From Streptococcus salivarius (GTDB lineage: Bacteria > Bacillota > Bacilli > Lactobacillales > Streptococcaceae): 64,000 nucleotides of DNA. The notes beneath the pieces were generated by a model. It worked only from the letters and a program-made list of their open reading frames with translations, had not been told where the DNA came from and made no database searches. A program made the position numbers and the translations under genes. Position 1 is the first letter of the stretch; every line of letters starts with the position of its first letter. Positions 46,938-56,800 of this stretch are shown here, piece after piece. The DNA is taken from assembly GCF_009738225.1 (NCBI RefSeq), contig NZ_CP018187.1, positions 2,056,501 to 2,120,500 on the forward strand. The letters are read 5' to 3'.

Positions 46938-47135
46938 TTAATCTTCCTCAAAAATAAAGACTTCTTCAATAGTCTTTCCAAAATATCTAGCAATTTTAAA
47001 AGCTAGTTCCAACGACGCATTATAGCGACCTTTTTCGAGTGAAATGATGGTCTGTCTCGTGACTCCCATTTCATCTGCTAACTCTGCCTGACTAATCTTA
47101 TTAGCCTTGCGAAGTTCCTGAATTTTTGTTTCCAT
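46938..47135 (-). CDS. XRE-family transcriptional regulator (Cro/CI type)
   Basis: 65 aa, essentially a single helix-turn-helix domain (KISQAELADEMGVTRQTIISLEKGRYNASLELAFKIA split over residues 13-50). The start is the ATG at 47135, 5 nt after GAGGT. These 65-70-aa regulators act as dimers and commonly control neighbouring membrane-protein genes. Repeated TGTAAAG/CTTTACA sites cover its promoter. Confidence 0.92.
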   Translation of the reverse strand: METKIQELRKANKISQAELADEMGVTRQTIISLEKGRYNASLELAFKIARYFGKTIEEVFIFEED

Positions 47136-47200
47136 GTGGTACCTCAACCTTATCGTTTATTTTCAAATAGTTAAACTCCTTACTTTTCTTTGTTAAGTTA

Positions 47201-47267
47201 ACTTTACATTTATAGTATAGTCTACTTTACATATTTTGTAAAGTCTTTTTTACATTTTTTGTAAAGT
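47201..47267 (-). promoter_or_regulatory. XRE promoter with repeated operators
   Basis: TTTACA (47237-47242), 17 bp, TATACT (47214-47219). A perfect palindrome ACTTTACA-TATTT-TGTAAAGT (47224-47244) spans the -35, and a second TTTACA-N5-TGTAAA lies at 47249-47265, 23 bp centre to centre. A half site (ACTTTACA) is at 47201-47208. The pattern predicts cooperative autorepression. Confidence 0.75.
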
Positions 47268-47385
47268 TTTCTTTACTTATTGAATTACACATATATAGAC
47301 ATCGACAAATGATGCTTTCAGAGCATTCAAAAAAGCTAGCCAATCACTCGGCCAACTTTTCTGGTCTTATCAAATTTTTGATAAC

Positions 47386-48579
47386 TTATTTAGTTTTAAG
47401 GCGCTCAACATCACGCGCAATCACCAACTCTTCATCTGTTGGAATAACAAATACTTTAACAGCTGACTCTGCTGTTGTAATATCGCCTACATGTCCAAAG
47501 ACATTCTTTTCAGGATCCACTTCAATACCAAACCAAGTGAGACCATCCAAAACTGAAGCACGAACTTCCGCAGAGTTTTCACCAATACCTGCTGTAAAGA
47601 CGATAGCATCCGCTCCGTTCAACACACCGAAGTATTGAGCAATGTATTTACGCAAACGATCCACATAAAGATCATAAGCCAAGGCACATTTTTCATCGCC
47701 AGCATTCTTACCAGCAATGATATCACGCATATCACTTGATTTTTCAGAAATGCCAAGAAGACCTGATTCCTTATTAAAGACGTGACGGATACGCTCAGCA
47801 TCTGCCATTTCAGGCTCACGATCAATAACAAATGGAATAATCGCAGGGTCAAGGTCCCCAGTACGTGTTCCCATCATAACGCCACCAAGTGGTGTCAACC
47901 CCATTGATGTGTCTACTGATTTACCACCATCAACCGCAGTAATTGAAACACCATTTCCCACATGGGCTGTGATAATCTTAGTTTCTTCAATTGACTTACC
48001 TAACAACTTAGCTGCTTCTTGAGAAACATATTGGTGACTAGTTCCGTGTGCTCCATACTTACGGACTTGGTAGTCTGTATAGTAACGATTAGGCACTGGA
48101 TAACGGTAGGCCACTTCTGGCATAGATGTATGGAAGGCTGTATCAAAAACAGCAACACTTGTAATATCTGGGAGGAGCTCCTTAAAGGCACGAATCCCTG
48201 AAGCTGCACCTGGATTGTGTAAAGGCGCTAAGGCTGACAATTCTTCAATCTTAGCCAAGGCATCTTCATCCACCAAGCTTGATTCTTTGAAATATTCTCC
48301 ACCAGCAACCACACGGTGACCAACACCTGTGATTTCATCATAGCTCTTGATAATATCAAAACGAATCAAATCATCAAGCAAGATTTTTACTGCCTGAACA
48401 TGGTCAGCAATATCTAGAGTTTGCGATTCTGAACGGTCATCAAATTTTACTGTTGAAACAGAATCTTTCAAGCCGATACGTTCAATCAAACCCTTAGCAA
48501 GAACAACTTCATCTGGCATCTCATATAGTTGCCATTTCAAGCTTGAGCTTCCTGCATTAATTGCTATTGTTTTTGTCAT
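47386..48579 (-). CDS. ackA: acetate kinase
   Basis: 397 aa. N-terminal [14 protein letters not shown], the catalytic region [18 protein letters not shown] and [15 protein letters not shown] are all present. It makes ATP from acetyl phosphate, the main energy-yielding step when pyruvate formate-lyase or pyruvate oxidase is active. It stands downstream of the comG operon, as in other streptococci, but has its own promoter region with a CcpA-like site. Confidence 0.97.
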   Translation of the reverse strand: MTKTIAINAGSSSLKWQLYEMPDEVVLAKGLIERIGLKDSVSTVKFDDRSESQTLDIADHVQAVKILLDDLIRFDIIKSYDEITGVGHRVVAGGEYFKESSLVDEDALAKIEELSALAPLHNPGAASGIRAFKELLPDITSVAVFDTAFHTSMPEVAYRYPVPNRYYTDYQVRKYGAHGTSHQYVSQEAAKLLGKSIEETKIITAHVGNGVSITAVDGGKSVDTSMGLTPLGGVMMGTRTGDLDPAIIPFVIDREPEMADAERIRHVFNKESGLLGISEKSSDMRDIIAGKNAGDEKCALAYDLYVDRLRKYIAQYFGVLNGADAIVFTAGIGENSAEVRASVLDGLTWFGIEVDPEKNVFGHVGDITTAESAVKVFVIPTDEELVIARDVERLKTK

Positions 48580-48591
48580 AAGCCACCTCTT

Positions 48592-48614
48592 TGTAAAACG
48601 CTTTCAATAATATA
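48592..48614 (-). promoter_or_regulatory. ackA promoter region with CcpA-like site
   Basis: TGAAAGCGTTTTACA (48592-48606) approximates the cre consensus WTGNAANCGNWNNCA with one displaced base, next to a TATATT -10 (48609-48614). CcpA control of ackA is common in streptococci; this site is a near match, not a perfect one. Confidence 0.4.
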
Positions 48615-48635
48615 GTCCTATTCTAACATGTTTTG

Positions 48636-49592
48636 CTAGAAAATGGAATTATCTGATTTCCATTTTTGAAAATTCTCTGTAAAATCTTTGAGGACCTCTG
48701 GGTTTTGCAAATCGCTAAGTGGATAAACAAAGGTCTCAGGAGCATTTTCAGTTTGTTTTTTAAGCACAAAGATAGACTTCATGTTACGTTTATTGCCAAA
48801 AGCTGCTTCTGGAAGAGTGATAACTGCAATAATATCAGCATAGCCTGACAGCCATTTCTTAAGCAAATCACTTTGTGGGCTTGTTAAAAGATTAGTTGGT
48901 GCCAAAAGAATAGCAATACCATCTTTCTTCAAGTACTTGAGTGATTGCTCCATGAGAAGGTGATGGGCATAGGTGTGTTCACCAGTTGCTGCAACCTTGA
49001 AACGACTCGCAATCTCATCATTAGGGTAGTAACCAACAGGTAGGTCACTAATAATAACATCACTCTCTTTGAGAATGTGTGGTCGAACAGCATCTTCTTG
49101 GATGTAAACTGCACTTGAATTCACCACATCAGCAATACTAGCTGACAAATCGATAAGGAGATCGTCAACTTCCATTCCCATATAATTAAGGGTTTTCTGA
49201 CTATTATTTAGAAGAGTCTCAGCCAAGTTTCCTGTCCCCGAACCAATCTCCAAAACATCTAATTGGTCGTCCTTGGTCAACCCTTCAAGTAGGTAAAGAA
49301 TGATAAATCCAATAGCATCAGGTGTAAATTGGTGATTGGCTTGTAAGGCTTCCAATTGCCCTAGCTTGATAAACAAGAACTGAAAAGCGCGACGCCACTC
49401 CTCTTTGCTTAGATTAAGGGCACGTAATTTCTCGTTGTTTTTGATGATGACTTCATTAGCTACCTCAGCCCCCAAATAATAGGAATTTTGCTCAATAAGC
49501 GCATCGTAAGCATGGGTTCCAAGATCATTTTCAATGGTTTGGACATTTTCTAACAACAGCTCAAAGGCTGTCTCAATTGCTTCAAAATTCAT
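48636..49592 (-). CDS. class I SAM-dependent methyltransferase (YtxK-like)
   Basis: 318 aa. The SAM motif VLEIGSGTGNLAETLL lies near residue 117, and ISDLPVGYYPND near 185 replaces the NPPY motif of adenine-N6 methylases. It is annotated in many genomes as a DNA methylase but lacks a target-recognition domain, so the substrate is open. It is the last gene of the comG transcription unit (45 nt after comGG), the same position as in pneumococcus and Bacillus relatives. Confidence 0.85.
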   Translation of the reverse strand: MNFEAIETAFELLLENVQTIENDLGTHAYDALIEQNSYYLGAEVANEVIIKNNEKLRALNLSKEEWRRAFQFLFIKLGQLEALQANHQFTPDAIGFIILYLLEGLTKDDQLDVLEIGSGTGNLAETLLNNSQKTLNYMGMEVDDLLIDLSASIADVVNSSAVYIQEDAVRPHILKESDVIISDLPVGYYPNDEIASRFKVAATGEHTYAHHLLMEQSLKYLKKDGIAILLAPTNLLTSPQSDLLKKWLSGYADIIAVITLPEAAFGNKRNMKSIFVLKKQTENAPETFVYPLSDLQNPEVLKDFTENFQKWKSDNSIF

Positions 49593-49636
49593 GATTTCCT
49601 CCGTCCTTCTATCATATCAAAAAGGAAAGAGAATTT

Positions 49637-49954
49637 CTATTTCTGCTCCTGCTTCTTCACATAACGATAGGTCTTGATTTGGCCTTTACTGGCAACTCTA
49701 ACAATCACTTGTTTGTCCTTAACCTCATAAGCCGTAGTTCCCTGAGAGAAACTAAAAGCACCTGCTTCCTTGTCCGCCAAGTCCATGGTCATCTCTGCCA
49801 TGAGACGACTCTGACTGGAGATCATTTGTGCTTGGTTCTGTCTAGAGCTAGCAACCACCCGCTCCAGATAAACATGCAGAAGAAGTGTGAAAATGCCAGC
49901 CATAAAAAGAGCGTAGAGAAGAACGCCTCCCCTAACCTGTTTTTTCAAAAGCAT
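49637..49954 (-). CDS. comGG: competence pilus minor pilin ComGG
   Basis: 105 aa from the ATG at 49954, which follows AAAGGAG; the longer frame covers the comGF end. A short N-terminal hydrophobic helix (GGVLLYALFMAGIFTLLL) precedes a small polar domain. Like its homologues it lacks a strong prepilin motif. It overlaps the end of comGF, indicating translational coupling. Confidence 0.85.
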   Translation of the reverse strand: MLLKKQVRGGVLLYALFMAGIFTLLLHVYLERVVASSRQNQAQMISSQSRLMAEMTMDLADKEAGAFSFSQGTTAYEVKDKQVIVRVASKGQIKTYRYVKKQEQK

Positions 49955-50369
49955 AAACAAAACTCCTTTGTAGCCCATTTTTAAGAGTCACTTGGATGGT
50001 GACTATCTGGTTATTTTGACTAATTGTACTAGCTTTTACATTGAAAAGCATTGGTTGGTAGCCTCGACCGTCAGCATTTGTTTTTCGAAAATCAGTAGCA
50101 CTTGAAAGGCCAAAAGCCAGGTCTTGATTATCCTGCTTAACATAGAGCTTGTTCCCTTCTACCTTTACCAACTGACAACCTTCTAACTCTGCCTCCATTT
50201 GTTGGACAAATAGGAGCCAGTCTTGGTTTTCTTGTTGCTTGACCTGCTTAACATTGCTCACCAATACTGTGGTCAGACCTTGATAAACTTGAACTGAACC
50301 AGCAATCACCAATAGAGCTACTAGACATTCCAAGAGGGTAAAAGCACGAACCTTGCTATTGAGAGACAT
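49932..50369 (-). CDS. comGF: competence pilus minor pilin ComGF
   Basis: 145 aa from the ATG at 50369, 6 nt after AGGAGA. The type IV prepilin signature AFTLLECLVALLVIAG is at residues 9-24, with cleavage before Phe. The C-terminal domain (GCQLVKVEGNKLYVKQDN) matches ComGF/CglF. Part of the initiating minor-pilin complex of the transformation pilus. Confidence 0.88.
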   Translation of the reverse strand: MSLNSKVRAFTLLECLVALLVIAGSVQVYQGLTTVLVSNVKQVKQQENQDWLLFVQQMEAELEGCQLVKVEGNKLYVKQDNQDLAFGLSSATDFRKTNADGRGYQPMLFNVKASTISQNNQIVTIQVTLKNGLQRSFVYAFEKTG

Positions 50370-50637
50370 GAATAATCTCCTTTCCTGATTCATAAACTGC
50401 GATACCTTGCTGGCTACGTTTTACCGTCACTGTGATGCCATTTAAGGTCAACTGATCCTGTTTGGTCTGAACTGCCATGGTTGCCACACTCAAGACCTCC
50501 TGTTGGTGGAGATTCCTAGCCATTAGCCTACGATTGGTATTGATCTGATCCAAGATAAGACCACTGACGAGTACTAAGACAGCCATTGCTACCAAGCTTT
50601 CGATAAGAATATAGCCTCTAAGAGACCGTCTTTTTAT
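50356..50637 (-). CDS. comGE: competence pilus minor pilin ComGE (non-canonical start)
   Basis: About 93 aa if translation begins at the ATA at 50637. The prepilin motif GYILIESLVAMAVLVLVSG is intact, and the rest matches CglE. In this frame there is no ATG, GTG or TTG between the upstream stop and a TTG at 50595, and starting at that TTG would remove the peptidase site. The gene probably begins at ATA or another weak codon by coupling to comGD, which ends inside it. Confidence 0.75.
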   Translation of the reverse strand: MKRRSLRGYILIESLVAMAVLVLVSGLILDQINTNRRLMARNLHQQEVLSVATMAVQTKQDQLTLNGITVTVKRSQQGIAVYESGKEIIHVSQ

Positions 50638-51100
50638 ATTTACCGCTGCCCATGTTAAGCTGATAGGTCACCACCTCCTTATCACTTGAAAAACGAATCT
50701 TTGTGAGGCTAGAGTTGCCTCCTTTGGCATCAAACACTAGCGTCTGCCCCTTATCCAGATGTATATTTTTAGGAATCACCAGACTGGATTTTCCGTTACT
50801 GATTTTATCCTTGGACAACTGCAATTCAACATTGGACCCTTCCGCCGCTGCCAAGCGCTGACTATCTCGGTATAGGTACTCAAAGCGCAGATAAAAAAGA
50901 TTAGTCTCAACCTGCTGAAAAATACCTGTGACTGAGCCTGATAAACTCAGAGTGAGAAAGGCAACCACTGCTAGAGTCACCAGACTCTCCAACAAGGTAA
51001 AGGCTCTAATTGGCCACTGAGCGGCTTTCGCCACCATGTTTCGCATAGTAATCATTGTATGAATCTGCCTGTTTTTGCGTGATTTGACCTTCTGAAACAA
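50618..51100 (-). CDS. comGD: competence pilus minor pilin ComGD
   Basis: Up to 160 aa. The prepilin motif AFTLLESLVTLAVVAFL is preceded by about 33 residues in the longest frame. More likely starts are the ATGs at MITMRNMVAKAA or MVAKAAQW, giving a normal short leader of about 12-20 residues. The C-terminal half is the CglD minor pilin domain. It overlaps comGC by about 90 nt in the longest form and comGE at its end. Confidence 0.85.
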   Translation of the reverse strand: MFQKVKSRKNRQIHTMITMRNMVAKAAQWPIRAFTLLESLVTLAVVAFLTLSLSGSVTGIFQQVETNLFYLRFEYLYRDSQRLAAAEGSNVELQLSKDKISNGKSSLVIPKNIHLDKGQTLVFDAKGGNSSLTKIRFSSDKEVVTYQLNMGSGKYKKTVS

Positions 51101-51332
51101 GAGCTGCTAAGCTAGCTGTCTTGTTATTCTTCATTTCATAAAGTTCTGCTTGAGAATCCACGACCTTGACCACAGCCGCATTTCCAGTCTCTTTAACAGA
51201 ATCCTTCTGCTTACTCAAGTTAGGAACAAAAAGCAAGAGGAGAATACTGATAATGAGAAGCACGACTAGCATTTCAATTAGCGTAAAAGCTCGTAGTTTA
51301 ACGGCATTCAATTTTTTTAACATCATTTTCAT
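51006..51332 (-). CDS. comGC: major competence pilin ComGC
   Basis: 108 aa. The leader MKMMLKKLNAVKLRAFTLIE shows the prepilin peptidase site before Phe-Thr-Leu-Ile-Glu, followed by the hydrophobic assembly helix. Shorter than pilins of Gram-negative type IV pili, as usual for ComGC/CglC. It forms the fibre that captures extracellular DNA. Confidence 0.94.
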   Translation of the reverse strand: MKMMLKKLNAVKLRAFTLIEMLVVLLIISILLLLFVPNLSKQKDSVKETGNAAVVKVVDSQAELYEMKNNKTASLAALVSEGQITQKQADSYNDYYAKHGGESRSVAN

Positions 51333-52435
51333 GACATCATTCCTTCCATATTTTGATACATTGGTAATAGCATGGCTGCATAGATCATTACAATCACGAC
51401 AGCAACAATAATAAAAATGAGGGGTTGCACAAAGGTTGTTGCCTTATTAAGACGGTTAAAGAAAGCCTGCCAAACCTCTTCAGCATAGACTTCTAACTCA
51501 TAGCCCAACCTAGCATTAGCCTCTCCATAAGCAATAATCAAGGATAGTTCCTTAGTGAAAAAAGGGTGAGTAGCAATACGGTCAGGAAAACTCTGTCCTA
51601 GCATTAAGGCCTCTTCTAAATCAGCCCCCAGCTCACGAAAGAGCTTGGACTTTTGCTCTTGCATAAGAGAAACCAAATCTAACAGGTCAATGCCTTGTCC
51701 TAAGAGATTTCCCCATTCCCTAGCATAATAGGCAGTCGTATATAGCCTGACAGTTTGCCCTATAAAAGGGATTTTTGCCATTCGTCGGTAAAAGACAAGG
51801 GCTGGCTGGTGTTTGACCCATAGATAAAGAATTAAGCTTAATACAAGAAGTCCACACAAACTCACAAAGAAGAGCTGGGGAAAGATTTGAACCAACTGTA
51901 CAGCCCAATTATCCTTACCATCACCCTCTAACAGTTGAGGTAAAAGATAATTTTTAAGTCCTAACATAATCAGAATCAGGAAACCCAGGAGTAGGATAGG
52001 GTAGGTCGCTACCTCCATGAGTTTCTTGCGAACCTTGGTCATGCGAAGCATGTAGGTTTCAATCTTGGTTAAACTCCCTAGAAGATTACCGTGCTTATCA
52101 GCAAGGGCAATCTGAGTAACAATATTGTCCGAAAAACCCACTGACGCAAACATCTGGTCTAGCCTGTCGCCTCGCATTAAGCTTGCTTTCATAAGAGATA
52201 ATGACGATTCTTTCAACAAGTGACTTCGCTCCAAAAAGGCTACGATTTCAGTTAAAGTAAACCCTGCTTTTAGAAGTTGTTTGAAAAGCTGGATAACCTT
52301 GACTTGCTGATTAATCTTTAATTTTTTCCCCTTGGATATCCCCTTCAGTGAGATATCCTTGTTGAACCAAGCCTTCCAACTGTTGGTTCCAGCTGGTTGA
52401 CGAATGGCTTTGGAAATTTTCACTGGCAAAATCAA
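51329..52435 (-). CDS. comGB: competence pilus membrane protein ComGB
   Basis: 368 aa in the longest frame; homologues are about 340. Two type II secretion F domains with membrane helices near residues 160, 200 and 345 form the platform of the DNA-uptake pilus. The frame starts at TTG inside comGA (125-nt overlap), and no ATG, GTG or TTG lies closer to the conserved KKLKINQQVKVIQLF. A CTG at 52340, 7 nt after AAGGA, may be the real start. Confidence 0.88.
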   Translation of the reverse strand: MILPVKISKAIRQPAGTNSWKAWFNKDISLKGISKGKKLKINQQVKVIQLFKQLLKAGFTLTEIVAFLERSHLLKESSLSLMKASLMRGDRLDQMFASVGFSDNIVTQIALADKHGNLLGSLTKIETYMLRMTKVRKKLMEVATYPILLLGFLILIMLGLKNYLLPQLLEGDGKDNWAVQLVQIFPQLFFVSLCGLLVLSLILYLWVKHQPALVFYRRMAKIPFIGQTVRLYTTAYYAREWGNLLGQGIDLLDLVSLMQEQKSKLFRELGADLEEALMLGQSFPDRIATHPFFTKELSLIIAYGEANARLGYELEVYAEEVWQAFFNRLNKATTFVQPLIFIIVAVVIVMIYAAMLLPMYQNMEGMMS

Positions 52436-53252
52436 TCACACCTCCTCCCTTAATCAAACGCATATAGGCAATCCCTTGAAGAGCATTATCCAACTCAGAC
52501 TTATCTACACCGAGGTCCAGAAGACGCTCATAAACACCTGCCACACTCTTTGCGTGAATAGTTGAAAGAACAGTCACTCCTGTCAGACTAGCTCTAATAA
52601 CCGCTCGAGCAGTCTCCTTATCTCGAATTTCTCCAATAATCAAAACATCCGGGCGGTGACGTAGTGATAGCTTAATCAAATTATCATAGGTCATGTCAAT
52701 TGCCTGATTTACCTGGAGTTGCAAGACATTATCCTGTTTAATTTCCACAGGATCTTCAATCGAAATCACCTGCTGTCCCTTAAAACGCTCCTGAACCAAT
52801 TCATGCATAAGCGTAGTCTTTCCAGAACCTACGGGACCTGCAAAGAGATACAAGCCACGATAATCCAAAGCATCCATAATCGGCTGGATTCCTTGATTCC
52901 AATACACCAATTCTCGACGTTCGGAATGTAGAACACGAATAACTAAACTTTCTAAGCCACGATAATCCCCAACGGTTGATAAACGCAGAGAAACCCTTTG
53001 ACCATCACCACAATCATAGTCACAGGAACCTAGTTGACTCCTACGCTTCTCACCCACCATCATTCCTGCCACAAATTTAAAGTGACCAATAAGACTAGCC
53101 ATGAAATCAGGCCGATATACATCAATTAATCTCCTCTCCTGGCCAACTCGCATATAGAGCTCGTAATTATCCTGACGTGGAATGACATAGATGTCTTGAG
53201 CCCCACAACTATCAGCATTTTTGATCATTTCCTTAGCAAATTCTGTTACCAT
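52311..53252 (-). CDS. comGA: competence pilus assembly ATPase ComGA
   Basis: 313 aa. Walker A GPVGSGKTTLMHEL near residue 140, the Asp box HRPDVLIIGEIRD near 215 and a His box STIHAKS mark the secretion ATPase family (GspE/PilB). It powers pilus extension at the cytoplasmic face. AGGAGG precedes the ATG. First gene of the comG operon, with a ComX box 20 bp upstream. Confidence 0.95.
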   Translation of the reverse strand: MVTEFAKEMIKNADSCGAQDIYVIPRQDNYELYMRVGQERRLIDVYRPDFMASLIGHFKFVAGMMVGEKRRSQLGSCDYDCGDGQRVSLRLSTVGDYRGLESLVIRVLHSERRELVYWNQGIQPIMDALDYRGLYLFAGPVGSGKTTLMHELVQERFKGQQVISIEDPVEIKQDNVLQLQVNQAIDMTYDNLIKLSLRHRPDVLIIGEIRDKETARAVIRASLTGVTVLSTIHAKSVAGVYERLLDLGVDKSELDNALQGIAYMRLIKGGGVIDFASENFQSHSSTSWNQQLEGLVQQGYLTEGDIQGEKIKD

Positions 53253-53271
53253 AAGGACCTCCTCATAGACC

Positions 53272-53279
53272 TATTCGTA
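53272..53279 (-). promoter_or_regulatory. ComX (SigX) cin-box of the comG operon
   Basis: TACGAATA on the minus strand, at the same distance from the gene as in ssbB (about 20 bp). Directly upstream is a terminator, so the operon is silent outside competence. Confidence 0.92.
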
Positions 53280-53299
53280 AAAAGTTTAAGAAAATGAAA

Positions 53300-53326
53300 A
53301 GAAGCCCGAAAAAAATTCGAGCTTGT
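53300..53326 (-). terminator. terminator after the DUF1033 gene
   Basis: AAGC.CGAA, a T-rich loop, TTCG.GCTT and a short T-run; it lies between the DUF1033 stop and the comG promoter. Confidence 0.65.
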
Positions 53327-53333
53327 GCATTGT

Positions 53334-53696
53334 TTAACGTTTAATTTTACAGTGGGCATGATTTGGAAGGTCATTTCGCTTTTCATATCCCGGACGGTAT
53401 TTTTCCTCAGGAATTTCCTGCCAATCATCCAAAAGAGCAATCGATTGATAGACCTGCAGGTATTCGTCACACTCCTCACACCAGTGTTTATCCTCTTGGT
53501 CCCAAAAAGCAGTCATGACACTACTACGGCTGATATAACTTGGTAAGGTTTCTTCCATGGCAAACCAAAGTTTTTTATAGTACTTGAGGGCATCATAAAA
53601 ATTTTCAAATTCCTTAGTACTGATGATATCTTCTTGCCAGCCTTCTAAGAACCACCACGGTTCCAAATCCCCTTTCATTTCAACTACTTGGTACAT
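53334..53696 (-). CDS. DUF1033 family protein
   Basis: 120 aa, acidic and rich in Trp and Tyr (EPWWFLEGWQEDI, WCEECDEYLQVYQ). It matches the small streptococcal DUF1033 proteins, which lie between rpoC and comGA in many species. Cytoplasmic, no known function. The CxxC-like pair in WCEEC is suggestive of metal or thiol chemistry, but this is speculative. Confidence 0.85.
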   Translation of the reverse strand: MYQVVEMKGDLEPWWFLEGWQEDIISTKEFENFYDALKYYKKLWFAMEETLPSYISRSSVMTAFWDQEDKHWCEECDEYLQVYQSIALLDDWQEIPEEKYRPGYEKRNDLPNHAHCKIKR

Positions 53697-53817
53697 TTTT
53701 CTTTCTCACTTCATCTTTGGTGTTCCTATTATACAAAATTTTCTGGAAAAGATAAAAAAAATGGTCTTATATTTTATATTTATCAATCATTGAAGAAATT
53801 CTAGTCATATAAATACG

Positions 53818-53850
53818 AAAAGAACTCACAATTCATTGTGAGTTCTTTTG
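53818..53850 (-). terminator. terminator after rpoC
   Basis: AAAAGAACTCACAAT and ATTGTGAGTTCTTTT form a 15-bp perfect stem around TC or GA, ending the rpoBC operon; flanking A/T runs would let it work in both directions. Confidence 0.9.
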
Positions 53851-53858
53851 ATTTCGTT

Positions 53859-56800
53859 TTAGTCTTCAGATGATTCCACAATTGCTTCATCAACAGCAAT
53901 GTTTTCAATAACTTCAACTTCGTTAACTGAAAGTGGTTCAATGTTACGGTAACGAGCCATACCTGTACCAGCAGGAATAGTCTTACCAATGATAACATTT
54001 TCTTTAAGACCAAGGAGATGGTCTTTCTTACCACGGATAGCTGCATCTGTAAGCACACGTGTTGTTTCTTGGAAGGAAGCCGCTGACAAGAATGAATTTG
54101 TTTCAAGTGAGGCTTTCGTAATACCAAGAAGGACTGGACGAGATGTTGCAGGAACACCACCAGAGATAACAATATCCTTGTTAGCATCTGTGAAGTCAGA
54201 AATGTCCATAAGTGTACCTGGAAGGAGATCTGTATCACCTGGATCCATAACACGTACTTTACGAAGCATTTGACGAACCATTACTTCGACGTGTTTGTCA
54301 CCGATTTCTACCCCTTGGCTACGGTAAACTTTTTGTACTTCTGCAAGAAGATAAGTTTCAACTGACAAGGTATCACGCACTTCAAGGAGACGTTTAGGTT
54401 GGATTGACCCTTCTGTCAAGGCTGCACCACGGTGTACTTCGTCACCCACTTCAACTTTCATACGAGCTGTAAATGGAACAACGTATTCACCCATTCCAGT
54501 CTTACCTTGAACGAAGACTTTCTTAGTACGTGTTGCGGCATCTTCTTCGATTTCAATAACAGTACCTTTAACTTCAGTGATAACCGCTTCCCCTTTAGGG
54601 TTACGTGCTTCAAAGATTTCCTGGATACGTGGAAGACCCTGTGTGATATCGGTGTTTGAGGCTACCCCACCGGTGTGGAAGGTACGCATAGTAAGCTGTG
54701 TACCAGGTTCCCCGATAGATTGAGCGGCGATAGTACCAACTGCTTCACCAACTTCAACCGCATCACCTGTTGCCAAGTTGATACCGTAACAGTGACGGCA
54801 GACACCGTGACGTGTGTTACATGTAAAGACTGAACGGATAGTTACTTCTTCAACACCAGCATTGACAATAGCAGCAGCCATGTCTTCAGTAATCAAAGTA
54901 TCTGGACCTACGATTACTTCACCTGTTGTAGGATTCTTAACTGATTTCTTAGTGTAACGACCTTGAAGACGTTCTTCAAGTGTTTCCGTAACTTCTTTAC
55001 CGTCAGTAATCGCACGGATGAGAAGACCACGGTCTGTTCCACAGTCATCTTCACGGATGATAACATCTTGGGCAACGTCAACCAAACGACGAGTAAGGTA
55101 ACCTGAGTCGGCTGTCTTAAGGGCCGTATCGGTCATACCTTTACGCGCACCGTGAGTAGAGAAGAACATTTCCAAAACGCTCAAACCTTCACGGAAGTTT
55201 GAAAGGATAGGCAATTCCATGATACGTCCGTTAGGAGCAGCCATCAAACCACGCATACCGGCAAGTTGAGAGAAGTTAGAGATGTTACCACGAGCTCCTG
55301 AGTCCATCATCATAACGATTGGGTTCTTAGGATCTTGTGTCTCAATCAGACGTTTTTCAAGTGCTTCTTTCGCTTCACGCCATGTTGTTGTAACAGCAAC
55401 ATAACGGTCATCATCTGTCATCAAACCACGACGGAAGGCCTTGTTAATTTCTTCAACACGGTGGTGAGCAGCATCGATAATTTCTTGTTTGTTATCGATA
55501 ACTGGGATATCGGCGATACCCACTGTCAAACCAGCAAGTGTTGAGTGGTAGTAACCAAGGTCTTTCAAACGGTCAAGGAAGGCTGATGTTTCAGTCGTAC
55601 GAAGACGTTTGAAGGTTTCAGCGATGATGTTACCAAGATTTTTCTTCTTGAATGGCGCATTAATTTCCAAACTATCAATAACTGTTTGGATATCTTGACC
55701 TGGTTCAAGGAAGTACTTATCTGGTGTACTATCTGTCAAGTTCTCATTTGTTGTTTCTTGAAGATATGGAATTTCTGCTGGAATAATTGAGTTAAAGAGA
55801 ATCTTACCAACAGTTGTAACCATAATCTTGTGAAGTTGGTTTTCTTTCCAAGGTTTATCAGGCATGCTGTCTACTGCGATACCGACACGGCTATGCAAGT
55901 GAACATAACCATTACGATAAGCCATAACTGCCTCATCAATATCCTTGAAGACCATACCTTCACCCTCACGGCCTTCTTCTTCCATAGTCAAGTAGTAGTT
56001 ACCAAGAACCATATCCTGAGATGGCGTTACGACCGGTTTACCGTCTTTAGGGTTAAGGATGTGTTCAGCCGCAAGAAGGAGCAAACGTGCTTCAGCTTGA
56101 GCTTCTTCAGACAATGGAACGTGGATGGCCATTTGGTCACCGTCAAAGTCGGCATTGTAGGCCTCACATACCAATGGGTGAAGACGAAGGGCCTTACCAT
56201 CAATCAAGACAGGTTCGAAGGCCTGGATACCCAAACGGTGGAGGGTAGGTGCGCGGTTAAGAAGTACTGGGTGTTCCTTGATAACATCTTCAAGAATATC
56301 CCAAATACGTTCATCACCACGTTCAACCATACGTTTAGCGGCTTTCACGTTACCTGCGTATTCACGCGCAACGATTTCACGCATCACAAATGGTTTGAAA
56401 AGTTCGATGGCCATCAAACGTGGCACACCACATTGGTACATTTTAAGTGTTGGACCAACGGCGATAACGGAACGTCCAGAGAAGTCAACACGTTTACCAA
56501 GCAAGTTTTGGCGGAAACGACCTTGTTTACCTTTAAGCATGTGGCTCAAAGATTTAAGTGGACGACTACCTGGTCCAGTGATTGGACGTCCACGACGTCC
56601 ATTATCGATAAGGGCATCTACCGCTTCTTGCAACATACGTTTTTCGTTTTGCACGATGATACCTGGGGCATTCAATTCAAGCAAACGAGCCAAACGATTG
56701 TTACGGTTGATAACACGACGATAAAGATCGTTCAAGTCAGATGCCGCAAAACGTCCACCATCCAATTGAACCATTGGACGAAGGTCTGGTGGCAATACTG

